Positions 32,052 to 40,129 of a stretch of 64,000 nucleotides of DNA are shown piece after piece (within the stretch, counting starts at the first letter, position 1; each line of letters opens with the position of its first letter). Both the position numbers and the translations under genes were made by a program. The stretch covers positions 1,364,001 to 1,428,000 of the forward strand of contig CAVWVB010000001.1 in the NCBI GenBank assembly GCA_963758365.1, written 5' to 3'. The notes beneath the pieces are model-generated. The model saw only the letters and a list, made by a program, of their open reading frames with translations. It ran no database searches and was not told where the DNA came from. Origin of the DNA: Dokdonella_A sp963758365 (lineage in GTDB: Bacteria > Pseudomonadota > Gammaproteobacteria > Xanthomonadales > Rhodanobacteraceae).

Positions 32052-32125
32052 AGTTCTCGTTGTAACGCGATCCCTCACGGACCGGCGAACGCCGGTTTTA
32101 CTCGGGACATCCTGCCCCTCGCCCT
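32015..32125. repeat. 111-bp direct repeat, copy 2
   Basis: Identical to 31852-31962. The 52-base spacer between the copies contains CATCGGCC-TTGC-GGCCGATG, a perfect 8-bp hairpin. Confidence 0.95.
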
Positions 32126-32365
32126 TCGGCCATCGATCGAAGTATTGCCGTGGCCCACACAGTCACGACGCTTCACGCAGTCATCACTCGCGTCTTCTGG
32201 CTGCCGCGCGCCTGTCTGCAGCGGTGAAAATGGAAAACGCGACGTTCAAGCATGCGATCGACTCGCGGCGGCCGGCCCGTGGAAATGCGCGATTATAGGC
32301 GGACGTGGCAGCTGATCTGCGGTATGTTCGGGACGCATCGTTTAGGGGAACGATAGGGGGAATGA

Positions 32366-33022
32366 ATGATCAATGTCGTGTTGGTGGACGATCACGAACT
32401 GGTCCGCACCGGTTTCCGGATGATTCTCGCGCAGCAACCGGGTATCGAGGTGGTCGGCGAGGCAGCAGACGGAGAACGCGGGCTCGCGTTGATCCGCAGC
32501 GTCGAGCCCGACGTGGCACTGGTCGATGTGCACATGCCCGGGCTCAGTGGCATCGAACTGACCGACCGTGTGCGCAAGCACAAGCTTGCCACACGCATCG
32601 TGATCCTCACCGTGGTAAGCGAAGCACCGTTTCCGCGCCGCCTGATCGAGGCCGGTGCGAGCGGCTATCTGACCAAGGGGTGCGCGGCGGACGAACTCGT
32701 GCGCGCGGTGCGCCAGGTCGCCGATGGCCGTCGCTACCTCGCGCCGGACATCGCCGAACTGCTTGCGCTCGGTGCGCTCGATGGCAACAGGGGATCGCCG
32801 TTCGAATGCCTCTCGCCGCGCGAACTCGACGTCGCGATGATGCTGGCGCAGGGCCAGGACATGCAGCACATAGCCGCGCAGCTGAAACTCAGCGCAAAGA
32901 CCGTGGCCACCTACAAGTATCGGCTGTTCGACAAGCTCGGCATCGACAACACCGTGGCCCTCGCGCACATGGTGCACATGCATCGCCTGCTCGACGATCG
33001 CGCGCGCGCGCTGCACGCCTGA
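32366..33022 (+). CDS. uvrY: GacA/UvrY-type response regulator (NarL family)
   Basis: A 218-residue regulator: receiver domain (1-120) with Asp54 in ALVDVHMPGLSG, and a LuxR-type helix-turn-helix (about 148-208, LSPRELDVAMMLAQGQDMQH, then KTVATYKYRLFDKLGID). The HTH region reads like GacA/UvrY, the partner of the BarA/GacS kinase that switches on Csr/Rsm small RNAs. uvrC usually follows in Pseudomonas, but here the gene converges on rne instead, so this is a relocated or variant member. The start has AGGGGGAATGA upstream. Confidence 0.85.
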   Translation: MINVVLVDDHELVRTGFRMILAQQPGIEVVGEAADGERGLALIRSVEPDVALVDVHMPGLSGIELTDRVRKHKLATRIVILTVVSEAPFPRRLIEAGASGYLTKGCAADELVRAVRQVADGRRYLAPDIAELLALGALDGNRGSPFECLSPRELDVAMMLAQGQDMQHIAAQLKLSAKTVATYKYRLFDKLGIDNTVALAHMVHMHRLLDDRARALHA

Positions 33023-33141
33023 CGCGGGCGGGTCAGCCGCGCAGCAGGCGCGTACATGCGTCGGAACACAGGGGTCGTCGTGGACTGGCGCCCGCGGCCG
33101 CTGAACTGGCGAGCCGCGGTCGCGCATTTCCCCCGCCGGCA

Positions 33142-36100
33142 TCAGTCCGGTTTGGTGTCCTCGGTGGCGGACCCGGGGCGATCCGGCAGCACCTGCGGCT
33201 TTGCTGACGGCGCCTGCGGCCGGGCAGCAGGCTGGGGCAACCCGAGATCGAGCGTGCCGGCTGATGGTGACGCCCGCGGAACGACGGCAGGCGACGTGAT
33301 GACCGCGGGCGCATCGCGATCCGGAACCGGCGATGGCATCGTTTGCGTGTGGGGCGGCGCGACTGCCGGCACCTGACGGGGTGCGGTTCCCGCGGTCGCT
33401 GCGCCTGCACGCTGCTCCGATGCTTCCCTTGTCGTCGCAGGCGACTGCGGCACGGCAACGGTCGGGGCGGGCGGGGGTGGCGCTGGACGTGCCTCTACCG
33501 GCGTCACCGCGGGGGGCGTGTTCGCTGCGCCCCCAGCAGGCGGTCGGGGCGATTCATTGAGCACGGATCTGGACTCGGCTGGCGCCGGGTTTGCGCCGGT
33601 GATCGCTGCGATCGGCCCGGCACCCGGGGCCGCGGGAGCGAGCGACTTCGGCGCTGTCACGGTGCCCGCCGCAGTGGCCGGCATGCGTTCTTCGGGCGAC
33701 GATGGAGCTGCGGGCGCGGGTGCGGTTCGGGGTGCGGAGGGTCGCGACGGTTCGTCGATCCTGGCTGGAGCGGCCGGCATGTTCTCCACGCGCTGCATTG
33801 GAGCGGCCTGCGCGGGAGCGGCCGGTGACGTTGAAGCAGCCAGCGCTTGCGCAGACTGCGCAGGCTGGAGCGGCGCAGCAGGAGCAACGGGTTCACGTTG
33901 TGCTTGCGTCGGCGGTGCTACGTCAGGACTCGCAGCCGCGGGACGCGGGGGCCTGGCTTCGCCATTACGCTCCTCGTCATCGAAATCGGCCTGCGGATTC
34001 GGCGCCTTCTGGGTGTTGGACTCGCCGGCCGCACCCCCTTCCTTGCGGCGGCGACGGCCGCCGCGACGACCGCGACGACGCGAGCGCATCTCGTCGCGTG
34101 GCTCCGCATCGTGCTTGTTTTCGGATGTGCCCGCAGCGGCGGGCTTTTCGCTTGCGGTTGCAGTGGTCGATGGGGTCTTGGGCGGATCGGCGACCGCTGC
34201 CTTGGGCGGCTGCGTGCTCGCGCGGGGTTCGGCATCGGAGCGCGCCGGTTCGGGCGCACGACGGCGGGGTTCGACCGCGGCTTGCTCGCCGCTGCTGCGA
34301 CTCGGCCCGCGCTCGTCGCGGCGACTGCCACGGCCTTGCGGTTTCTGGCCCTGGGCGCCGCGTGATTCGGTGCCGGAGCGACCGTCCCTGCGCGCGTCGC
34401 GTTGTGGGGCCGGACGCTGACCCTGTCCCGCGCGGCCGGAGCCTGTGCCGGCGCGCGCGCCGGTTTGCGCGCGAGCGGACTGCGGGCGTGCAGGTGGTGC
34501 GGCTCTCCGCGCAGCGGGAGCCGTCTTTGGTGCCGCGGTGTCCGAGCGGAACCAGCCGCGCAGACGCGCGAACCAGCCCAGGGTCGCAGGCGCCGCCGGC
34601 GCTACGGGCGCGGCCGTCGGCGTGGCGGGTTCGGGTCGCTCGGGGGCGGGTGTTGCCCGGACCACACCGGCGACGGCGGGCTGTTCGGGCTCCTCGCTGG
34701 GCCGAAGCATGGTCGGCAACGGCGTCGCTGCGGGCGGCGTCGTGCGCTGATAGCTCGGGCGGGTTTCCTCGCCGACGTCGGCCGCGCGCAGACGCTGGAT
34801 ATCCAGATGGGGCGTTTCGAGCTGCTCGTCGGCGACGACGATCACATTGACGTCGTGACGCGCCTCGATCTCGGTCAACTGGCGGCGCTTCTCGTTGAGC
34901 AGGAAGTTCGCGACCGAAGGTGGTGCCTGCACGAGCACCTGTCCGGTGCTGTCCTTCATCGCATGCTCCTCCACGAGGCGCAGCGCCGACAGCGACAGGG
35001 ATTCGACGCCGCGGATGCGACCGTGGCCTTCGCAGCGTGGACAGACGATCTGGGTCGCTTCGCCGAGACTCGGCCGCAATCGCTGGCGCGACATCTCGAG
35101 CAGACCGAAGCGCGAAATGCGGCCGACCTGCACGCGCGCGCGATCGTGCTTGAGCGCGTCCTTGAGCTTCTCCTCGACGTCGCGCTGGTGGCGCGGCGAA
35201 TCCATGTCGATGAAATCGATCACGATCAGGCCGCCGGCATCGCGGATTCGGAGCTGGCGCGAGATCTCGACGGCCGCCTCGCAGTTCGTGTTGAACGCGG
35301 TTTCCTCGATGTCGCTGCCCTTGGTCGCCTTCGACGAGTTGATGTCGATCGCAGTCAGCGCCTCGGTCTGATCGATCACGATCGAGCCGCCCGAAGGCAG
35401 CCTTACGGTGCGTTCGAAAGCGTTCTCGATCTGCGTTTCGATCTGGAACCGCGAGAACAGCGGAGTGGTGTCCTGGTAGAGCTTGAGCTTGCGAAGATTG
35501 TTCGGCATCACCTGCTGCACGAACTCCCGCGCGTCCTCGTACAACTCCTCGTGGTCGATCAGGATCTCGCCGATGTCGTTGCGCAGATAGTCGCGCAGGG
35601 CGCGGATGATCAGCTTCGATTCCTGATAGATCAGGAACGGGGCCGGCCGGGATTGCGCTGCTTCGGAAATTGCCCGCCACAACTGCAGCAGGTAGTCCAG
35701 ATCCCACTGCAGTTCCTCGGCGTCACGGCCGAGGCCCGCGGTGCGCACGATCAGTCCCATCTCGTCGGGCACCTGGAGGTGATCGAGCGCCTCCTTGATG
35801 TTCTGGCGGTCTTCGCCCTCGATGCGGCGCGACACGCCGCCCGCTTTCGGGTTGTTCGGCATCAGCACCATGTAGCGACCGGCGAGGCTGATGAACGTGG
35901 TCAGTGCGGCGCCCTTGTTGCCACGCTCCTCCTTCTCGACCTGGACGACGATTTCCTGGCCTTCCTTCAGCAGTTCCCGGATCGAGGACTTGTTGGGGTT
36001 GAGGCCGCTGGTGAAATAGTCGTCGGAGATTTCCTTGAGCGGCAGGAAGCCGTGTCGGTCGGCACCGTAGTCGACGAAGCAGGCTTCAAGCGAGGGCTCA

Positions 36101-36246
36101 ACCCGGGTGATGCGGGCCTTGTAGATGTTGGCTTTCTTCTGTTCCTTGGACGGGATCTCGATATCGAGATCATAGAGGTTCTGTCCGTCCACGATCGCCA
36201 CGCGCAACTCTTCGCGCTGAGTCGCGTTGATCAACATGCGTTTCAT
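33142..36246 (-). CDS. rne: Ribonuclease E
   Basis: A 1034-residue endoribonuclease and degradosome scaffold. The catalytic half (about 1-510) starts MKRMLINATQREELRVAIVD and holds the S1 domain, the DNase I-like active site (GGSIVIDQTEALTAIDINSS, then VIDFIDMDSPRHQRDVEEK) and the zinc-link CPRCEGHGRIRG. The remaining half is disordered, very rich in Pro, Ala and Arg, with RRGRRGGRRRRK, and should bind RNA and degradosome partners. ATG 36246 was chosen on the family N-terminus; the frame is open about 290 bases further upstream without similarity. Confidence 0.95.
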   Translation of the reverse strand: MKRMLINATQREELRVAIVDGQNLYDLDIEIPSKEQKKANIYKARITRVEPSLEACFVDYGADRHGFLPLKEISDDYFTSGLNPNKSSIRELLKEGQEIVVQVEKEERGNKGAALTTFISLAGRYMVLMPNNPKAGGVSRRIEGEDRQNIKEALDHLQVPDEMGLIVRTAGLGRDAEELQWDLDYLLQLWRAISEAAQSRPAPFLIYQESKLIIRALRDYLRNDIGEILIDHEELYEDAREFVQQVMPNNLRKLKLYQDTTPLFSRFQIETQIENAFERTVRLPSGGSIVIDQTEALTAIDINSSKATKGSDIEETAFNTNCEAAVEISRQLRIRDAGGLIVIDFIDMDSPRHQRDVEEKLKDALKHDRARVQVGRISRFGLLEMSRQRLRPSLGEATQIVCPRCEGHGRIRGVESLSLSALRLVEEHAMKDSTGQVLVQAPPSVANFLLNEKRRQLTEIEARHDVNVIVVADEQLETPHLDIQRLRAADVGEETRPSYQRTTPPAATPLPTMLRPSEEPEQPAVAGVVRATPAPERPEPATPTAAPVAPAAPATLGWFARLRGWFRSDTAAPKTAPAARRAAPPARPQSARAQTGARAGTGSGRAGQGQRPAPQRDARRDGRSGTESRGAQGQKPQGRGSRRDERGPSRSSGEQAAVEPRRRAPEPARSDAEPRASTQPPKAAVADPPKTPSTTATASEKPAAAGTSENKHDAEPRDEMRSRRRGRRGGRRRRKEGGAAGESNTQKAPNPQADFDDEERNGEARPPRPAAASPDVAPPTQAQREPVAPAAPLQPAQSAQALAASTSPAAPAQAAPMQRVENMPAAPARIDEPSRPSAPRTAPAPAAPSSPEERMPATAAGTVTAPKSLAPAAPGAGPIAAITGANPAPAESRSVLNESPRPPAGGAANTPPAVTPVEARPAPPPPAPTVAVPQSPATTREASEQRAGAATAGTAPRQVPAVAPPHTQTMPSPVPDRDAPAVITSPAVVPRASPSAGTLDLGLPQPAARPQAPSAKPQVLPDRPGSATEDTKPD

Positions 36247-36620
36247 TGTCGTTTTCCTGTTTCGGCGCTCGACTGTCGTCGGCGCTGCGCCAAGAGCGCT
36301 GCGCGATGCCCCGCGTTTCGCGGGCCGACGGCGGCAGGTGCGCCTCGTGTTTCCAACCAGCGCTTCCGCGCGCCGGCACGTATGGGGTTGCTGCGCATCC
36401 GCGGACCCGCGCCGTCTTTCCGACGGCGAGCAATCCACGATCCGAGCCATTACGATGCGCGCTCGTTCCTGCGTGACGCTCCTACGGAGATACCGGCAGC
36501 ACAGGTCGCGAGTGGACGCGATGGACGGATGCGTCATAGGCTGTCCCGAACTCCCGCGGATGGGGCCCGGAACGGCGCGACGCGCTTCGCGAGCATATCA
36601 GTTTCCGGACGTTTTTTTCA
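36247..36620. other. 374-base divergent rne-rluC intergenic region
   Basis: It holds both promoters and the long 5' leader expected for rne. In E. coli the rne leader folds into hairpins through which RNase E destabilises its own message. I see G+C-rich inverted repeats but no sequence I can equate with those hairpins. The rluC side ends in GTTTTTTTCA, a T-run directly before the start. Confidence 0.6.
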
Positions 36621-37586
36621 ATGAAGACACGCACTTCGGAGACAAATCGCGAATCCGGCTCGACTCCGCGCGTGCGCACCGTCACGGTTCCGGACGATCA
36701 CGACGGTCAGCGCCTGGACAATTTCCTGTGTGGACAGCTCAAGGGCGTGCCGAAGAGCCTGATCTACCGGATCTGCCGCACCGGCGAGGTGCGCGTGAAC
36801 GGAGGCCGCGCCAAGCCGGACCGACGACTCGGCGTCGGCGACGAAGTGCGAATCCCGCCGCTGCGAGTCCCGCAACGCGACGAGCCGGGGCGTCCATCGT
36901 CCGTTCAGCTGACCCGGATCGAGACCGCGATCATCCACGAGGATCGGGAGTTCCTGGTCATCGACAAGCCGTCGGGCATCGCGAGCCACGGCGGCAGCGG
37001 GGTGAGCTTCGGGGCCATCGAGCTGCTGCGCGCCGCGCGCCCGCGCGACACGCTCGAACTTGCGCACCGCCTCGATCGTGAGACCAGCGGAGTCCTCGTG
37101 CTGACCCGCAGACGTTCGGCGCTGACCGCGTTGCAGGCGGCGATTCGAGCCGGCGGCGTCGACAAGCGCTACCTCGCGCTGATCAAGGGCACACTGCCAC
37201 AGAGCCATCTGGACGTCGAAGCGCCCCTGCGCAAGTCGGTTCTGCAGGGCGGCGAACGCATGGTCACGGTGGATCCAGCCGGAAAGGCGTCGCGCTCGAG
37301 GTTCAGCGAACTCGAGCGCTACGCCGATGCCAGTCTGGTCGAAATCGAGCTGGACACCGGGCGCACCCATCAGATCCGTGTGCATGCGCGCCATATCGGC
37401 CATCCGCTCGCGGGCGATGACAAATACGGCGAACGCGAATTTAATCGAAGCATGCGCGACAAGGGATTGAAACGCCTGTTCCTTCACGCGGCGCGCTTCG
37501 GGTTCAGTCTGGGCGAACGTGAATACAGTTTCAGCGCGCCCCTGGCGCCGGATCTCGCGGCCACGATCGACGCGCTGCAGGAATGA
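36621..37586 (+). CDS. rluC: 23S rRNA pseudouridine synthase RluC
   Basis: A 321-residue RluA-family enzyme: S4 RNA-binding domain (about 30-90, RLDNFLCGQLKGVPKSLIYR) and catalytic domain with the Asp in AHRLDRETSGVLVLTR, then DKRYLALIKG and the conserved GRTHQIRVHARHIGHPLAGD. RluC makes pseudouridines 955, 2504 and 2580 of 23S rRNA. The divergent pairing with rne supports the RluC rather than the RluD assignment. Confidence 0.92.
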   Translation: MKTRTSETNRESGSTPRVRTVTVPDDHDGQRLDNFLCGQLKGVPKSLIYRICRTGEVRVNGGRAKPDRRLGVGDEVRIPPLRVPQRDEPGRPSSVQLTRIETAIIHEDREFLVIDKPSGIASHGGSGVSFGAIELLRAARPRDTLELAHRLDRETSGVLVLTRRRSALTALQAAIRAGGVDKRYLALIKGTLPQSHLDVEAPLRKSVLQGGERMVTVDPAGKASRSRFSELERYADASLVEIELDTGRTHQIRVHARHIGHPLAGDDKYGEREFNRSMRDKGLKRLFLHAARFGFSLGEREYSFSAPLAPDLAATIDALQE

Positions 37587-37669
37587 GCGGCACGCAACGC
37601 AGTGGGCGAACCAGCGGATGGCCGCGCAGGCCGAACGCTGACCCGTCGAGGAGAGCGCGGCCGGACCGC

Positions 37670-38023
37670 TCAGTCGGGGACGCGCAGGTCCTCGATTCGC
37701 GCGGCACAGATGAAGTCGTTCAGAGACAGGCCGCCGACGTCATGCGTCGAGTAATGCACGATACATCGGTTGTATCCCACCTCGAGGTCGGGATGATGGT
37801 CCTCGCGATGTGCGATCGAGGCAACGGCGTTGACGAATGCCATCGTGTGGAAGTAGTCGGCAAAACGGAATTCCTTGCGGATCCCGCCGCTGTCGGAAGT
37901 GAGATGCCAGCCCGACAGCGCGGTCAGATGCGCTGCGACGGCTGCATGCGTGAGACCGGCGTCCTTGCCTTTGCGTGGCAGGCAATGCTGCGCGCGCAGC
38001 GAATCGATCGAAGGTTCGTTCAT
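37670..38023 (-). CDS. phhB: Pterin-4a-carbinolamine dehydratase
   Basis: A 117-residue enzyme with the PCD/DCoH signature HREDHHPDLEVGYNRCIVHY, then STHDVGGLSLNDF. It regenerates tetrahydrobiopterin-type cofactor for phenylalanine hydroxylase. phhA is not adjacent. ATG 38023 gives the usual family length; the upstream open frame is G+C-driven. Confidence 0.92.
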   Translation of the reverse strand: MNEPSIDSLRAQHCLPRKGKDAGLTHAAVAAHLTALSGWHLTSDSGGIRKEFRFADYFHTMAFVNAVASIAHREDHHPDLEVGYNRCIVHYSTHDVGGLSLNDFICAARIEDLRVPD

Positions 38024-38165
38024 TGGCTTGACTCGCGTCGGGAGTTGGATGGTGCCGCCCGCGGCGACCGCGAAACCTTGTCGAAGCGTGCGCGCGGCGC
38101 ACCAAGGCACCGGAGCGGACTTCCATGGCTTCCCAGTATAGGCCGGGATGACGCGCGCGCAATTG

Positions 38166-38182
38166 AGGACTAAACTAGTCCT
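38166..38182. promoter_or_regulatory. IscR type 1-like palindrome upstream of nfuA
   Basis: AGGACTAAACTAGTCCT is a perfect 6-5-6 inverted repeat. Its core GACTAAACTAGTC has the spacing and 12 of 13 positions of the E. coli IscR type 1 core GACTRWWWYAGTC; the outer flanks match less well. It lies 25 bases before the nfuA start, where a bound repressor would block transcription. Confidence 0.55.
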
Positions 38183-38207
38183 GTTTAACCCGGAACCGCG
38201 TATTCGC

Positions 38208-38804
38208 ATGATTTCCCTCTCCACCGCCGCGCAGCAACATTTCCGCAAACTCATCGAGCAGCAGGCGCTGCCCGGTCTCGGCATCCGTGTCGTCGCGGTG
38301 AATGCGGGCACGCCGAAAGGCGATTGCCAGCTCGAGTTCTGCGAACCGCGGGACCGCGACGGTACCGAATGGGAGATCGAATGCGAGGGATTCTCACTCT
38401 TCGTCGATGCGCCAAGCGTTCCCTTTCTCGATGGCGCGACGGTCGACTACGTGACATCTGCGACGGGTGGTGAACTGACCATCCGCGCGCCTGCACTGCG
38501 TGGCAGCGTGCCCGGGGAGAACGCGAGCGTGGTGGAGCGCGTGCGCTACGTGATCGAGTCCGAAATCAATCCGCAGCTGGCGTCGCACGGCGGCCGCGTC
38601 AGCCTGCGCGAGATGCGTGCCGATGGCGTCGTCGTGCTGCAGTTCGGCGGCGGGTGCCATGGCTGCGGCATGGTCGACGCGACACTTCGCGGCGGCGTCG
38701 AACGGACCTTGCAATCGCGCGTGCCGGAAGTGACCGGGGTGGCCGATGCGACGGATCACGAAACCGGCAGCAACCCCTACTATCGCCGCGCCGCGCGAAT
38801 CTGA
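38208..38804 (+). CDS. nfuA: Fe-S cluster carrier NfuA
   Basis: A 198-residue Fe-S biogenesis protein. The N-terminal degenerate A-type domain (STAAQQHFRKLIEQQ) is followed by a C-terminal Nfu domain with the cluster-binding CxxC in FGGGCHGCGMVDATLRGGVE. It forms dimers bridging a 4Fe-4S cluster and passes it to targets under stress. The start was set at ATG 38208 because the palindrome upstream and the family length (about 190) argue against the earlier in-frame ATG at 38148. Confidence 0.93.
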   Translation: MISLSTAAQQHFRKLIEQQALPGLGIRVVAVNAGTPKGDCQLEFCEPRDRDGTEWEIECEGFSLFVDAPSVPFLDGATVDYVTSATGGELTIRAPALRGSVPGENASVVERVRYVIESEINPQLASHGGRVSLREMRADGVVVLQFGGGCHGCGMVDATLRGGVERTLQSRVPEVTGVADATDHETGSNPYYRRAARI

Positions 38805-38904
38805 GCGCAGTTTGGTTCGCCGACAGCGAGCGATCTGCTCCGTTCGCGACAGCCGATCAGCGGGTGCCCCCTCGATGCGACGCGCTTGCGGAATCCGCGA
38901 TCGA

Positions 38905-39249
38905 CTATTCGCGACCGTGCAGATCGACGAGCTTGCCGTCGGGCAGACCCGAGAAATAGGACGCGAGATCCTCGACGTCCCGATCGGACAACGTCGCGGC
39001 GAATCCGCCCATGATCACGTTCTTGCGGTTGCCGGTCTTGTACTCGTGCAGTGCACGCACGAGGTAGTCACGATACTGGCCGGCCAGGCGCGGATACTGC
39101 GGATCGATTCCTGCATTGCCATCCACCCCATGGCAAGCCTGGCAGGGTGCCGCCTTCGACTTGCCGGCGACGGCATCGCCCTTGGCGAGGACAGGGCCGG
39201 CGCCAAGCGCGAGCAGCATGATCAGCAGCGATACGGACAATCGGGTCAT
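38905..39249 (-). CDS. Periplasmic monohaem cytochrome c
   Basis: A 114-residue protein with a Sec signal peptide (about 1-25) and one haem site CQACHG, followed by NAGIDPQYPRLAGQYRDYLV and the Met ligand in VIMGGFAATLSDRDVEDLA. It is of the c553/c5 class that shuttles electrons to terminal oxidases. ATG 39249 has AGGAA upstream; an earlier ATG at 39267 is less well placed. It lies 28 bases after a second cytochrome gene. Confidence 0.88.
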   Translation of the reverse strand: MTRLSVSLLIMLLALGAGPVLAKGDAVAGKSKAAPCQACHGVDGNAGIDPQYPRLAGQYRDYLVRALHEYKTGNRKNVIMGGFAATLSDRDVEDLASYFSGLPDGKLVDLHGRE

Positions 39250-39277
39250 GAGGGCATTCCTGGACATGGCCGCCCGA

Positions 39278-39601
39278 TCAGGGCGTGAGGCTGGAAAGGT
39301 AGGTCGCGATGTCGCGGATATCCGCATCGGACAGGCTTTCACCCTGTGCGCGCATGGTCGGATGCGCACGTTCGCCGGTCTTGTATTCGGTCAATGCCGA
39401 AACCAGATAGTCGAAGTTCTGTCCGCCGATTTTCGGCACGTGGTAGTTGGGGTAGGGGTTTTTCCAGCCGGTTATGCCATGGCACCCGAGGCAGGTGTAC
39501 GCCTTGAGTTTGCCGGCCGTCGCGTCGCCTTTGTCGGCAGCCGCACAGGGCAGGGCAGCGAGGAGCAAAGCAAGGGCTGCGGGCAGAAGCGCTCGAGTCA
39601 T
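39278..39601 (-). CDS. Periplasmic monohaem cytochrome c
   Basis: A 107-residue protein with a signal peptide (LLPAALALLLAALPCAAA) and haem motif CLGCHGITGWKNPYPNYHVP, then the distal region PTMRAQGESLSDADIRDIA with the likely Met ligand. It is similar in layout to the gene downstream, so the pair probably arose by duplication and may act together. It is the first gene of the two-gene unit; GGAATCG precedes the start. Confidence 0.88.
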   Translation of the reverse strand: MTRALLPAALALLLAALPCAAADKGDATAGKLKAYTCLGCHGITGWKNPYPNYHVPKIGGQNFDYLVSALTEYKTGERAHPTMRAQGESLSDADIRDIATYLSSLTP

Positions 39602-40129
39602 TTTCGATTCCGGGACGACGGTGGTTGAACTTCGCGGACGTGAAGCCGCGGAAGTATAGCGACCCCGACCGCTCGAGAGCCACACCGAACGGCATCCCGC
39701 ACACCGTGCATGAATCTGCGCACTGGTGTCACGCGACGGGCGACACAGGGTCGGCGTGCCGCTGCGCGCGCGCGGTGCGCATGCGCATGCGCAGGCGCGG
39801 GTGTGGCAGTCGCCTGCCGAGACGTGTCTCTCGTCCGGATTCACGGCCCGCCGGAACGCGCGCGTGCGGCGATTGTGCGCGGCGACGCTTCGGCACGGCC
39901 GACCGCGCAACCCTCGCTCGCGATTGCGCATCGGAAGCGAGGCACGCCATGACTACCGGCTCACGACACGTCGAATGCTGCGGCGCAGGATGTTCGCGCC
40001 CGACTGGCCGCGCGTCGGAGGGGACTCCGTCAATCCGAGGTGCCAGGCGATCGATGAAGCCTGGCAGGGTCTTGCGCTATAGTAGTGTTGTAGTTTAGTA
40101 TTACACCTAATACCCCAGGGCCTGCCACC
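39602..40129. other. 528-base divergent region, cytochrome and RND genes
   Basis: It must hold promoters for both directions. Features seen are a perfect 16-bp palindrome GCGCATGCGCATGCGC at 39777-39792 in a very G+C-rich part, and an AT-rich promoter-like stretch at 40078-40112 with a second palindrome just before the RND adaptor. No regulator gene is present. Confidence 0.6.
40098..40113. promoter_or_regulatory. Palindromic candidate operator for the RND operon
   Basis: GTATTA-CACC-TAATAC is a perfect 16-bp palindrome ending 16 bases before the adaptor ATG, inside the only AT-rich stretch of the intergenic region. A TetR/MarR-type repressor site is plausible; the protein is unknown. Confidence 0.5.

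Noticed and set aside
31852..32125. Possible CRISPR-like repeat-spacer unit
   Set aside because: Only two copies, each 111 bp and containing tRNA sequence, with no cas genes nearby.
34402..36624. Rightward 740-codon frame across rne
   Set aside because: Antisense shadow of the conserved RNase E catalytic domain; it runs on into the start of rluC without a ribosome binding site.
39777..39792. Alternating GCGCATGCGCATGCGC as a possible Z-DNA or regulatory site
   Set aside because: Such palindromes arise readily in G+C-rich intergenic DNA; nothing else supports a function.
39625..40098. Open frames upstream of the RND adaptor that could encode a regulator
   Set aside because: Three overlapping Arg/Ala-rich frames with no helix-turn-helix or ribosome binding site.
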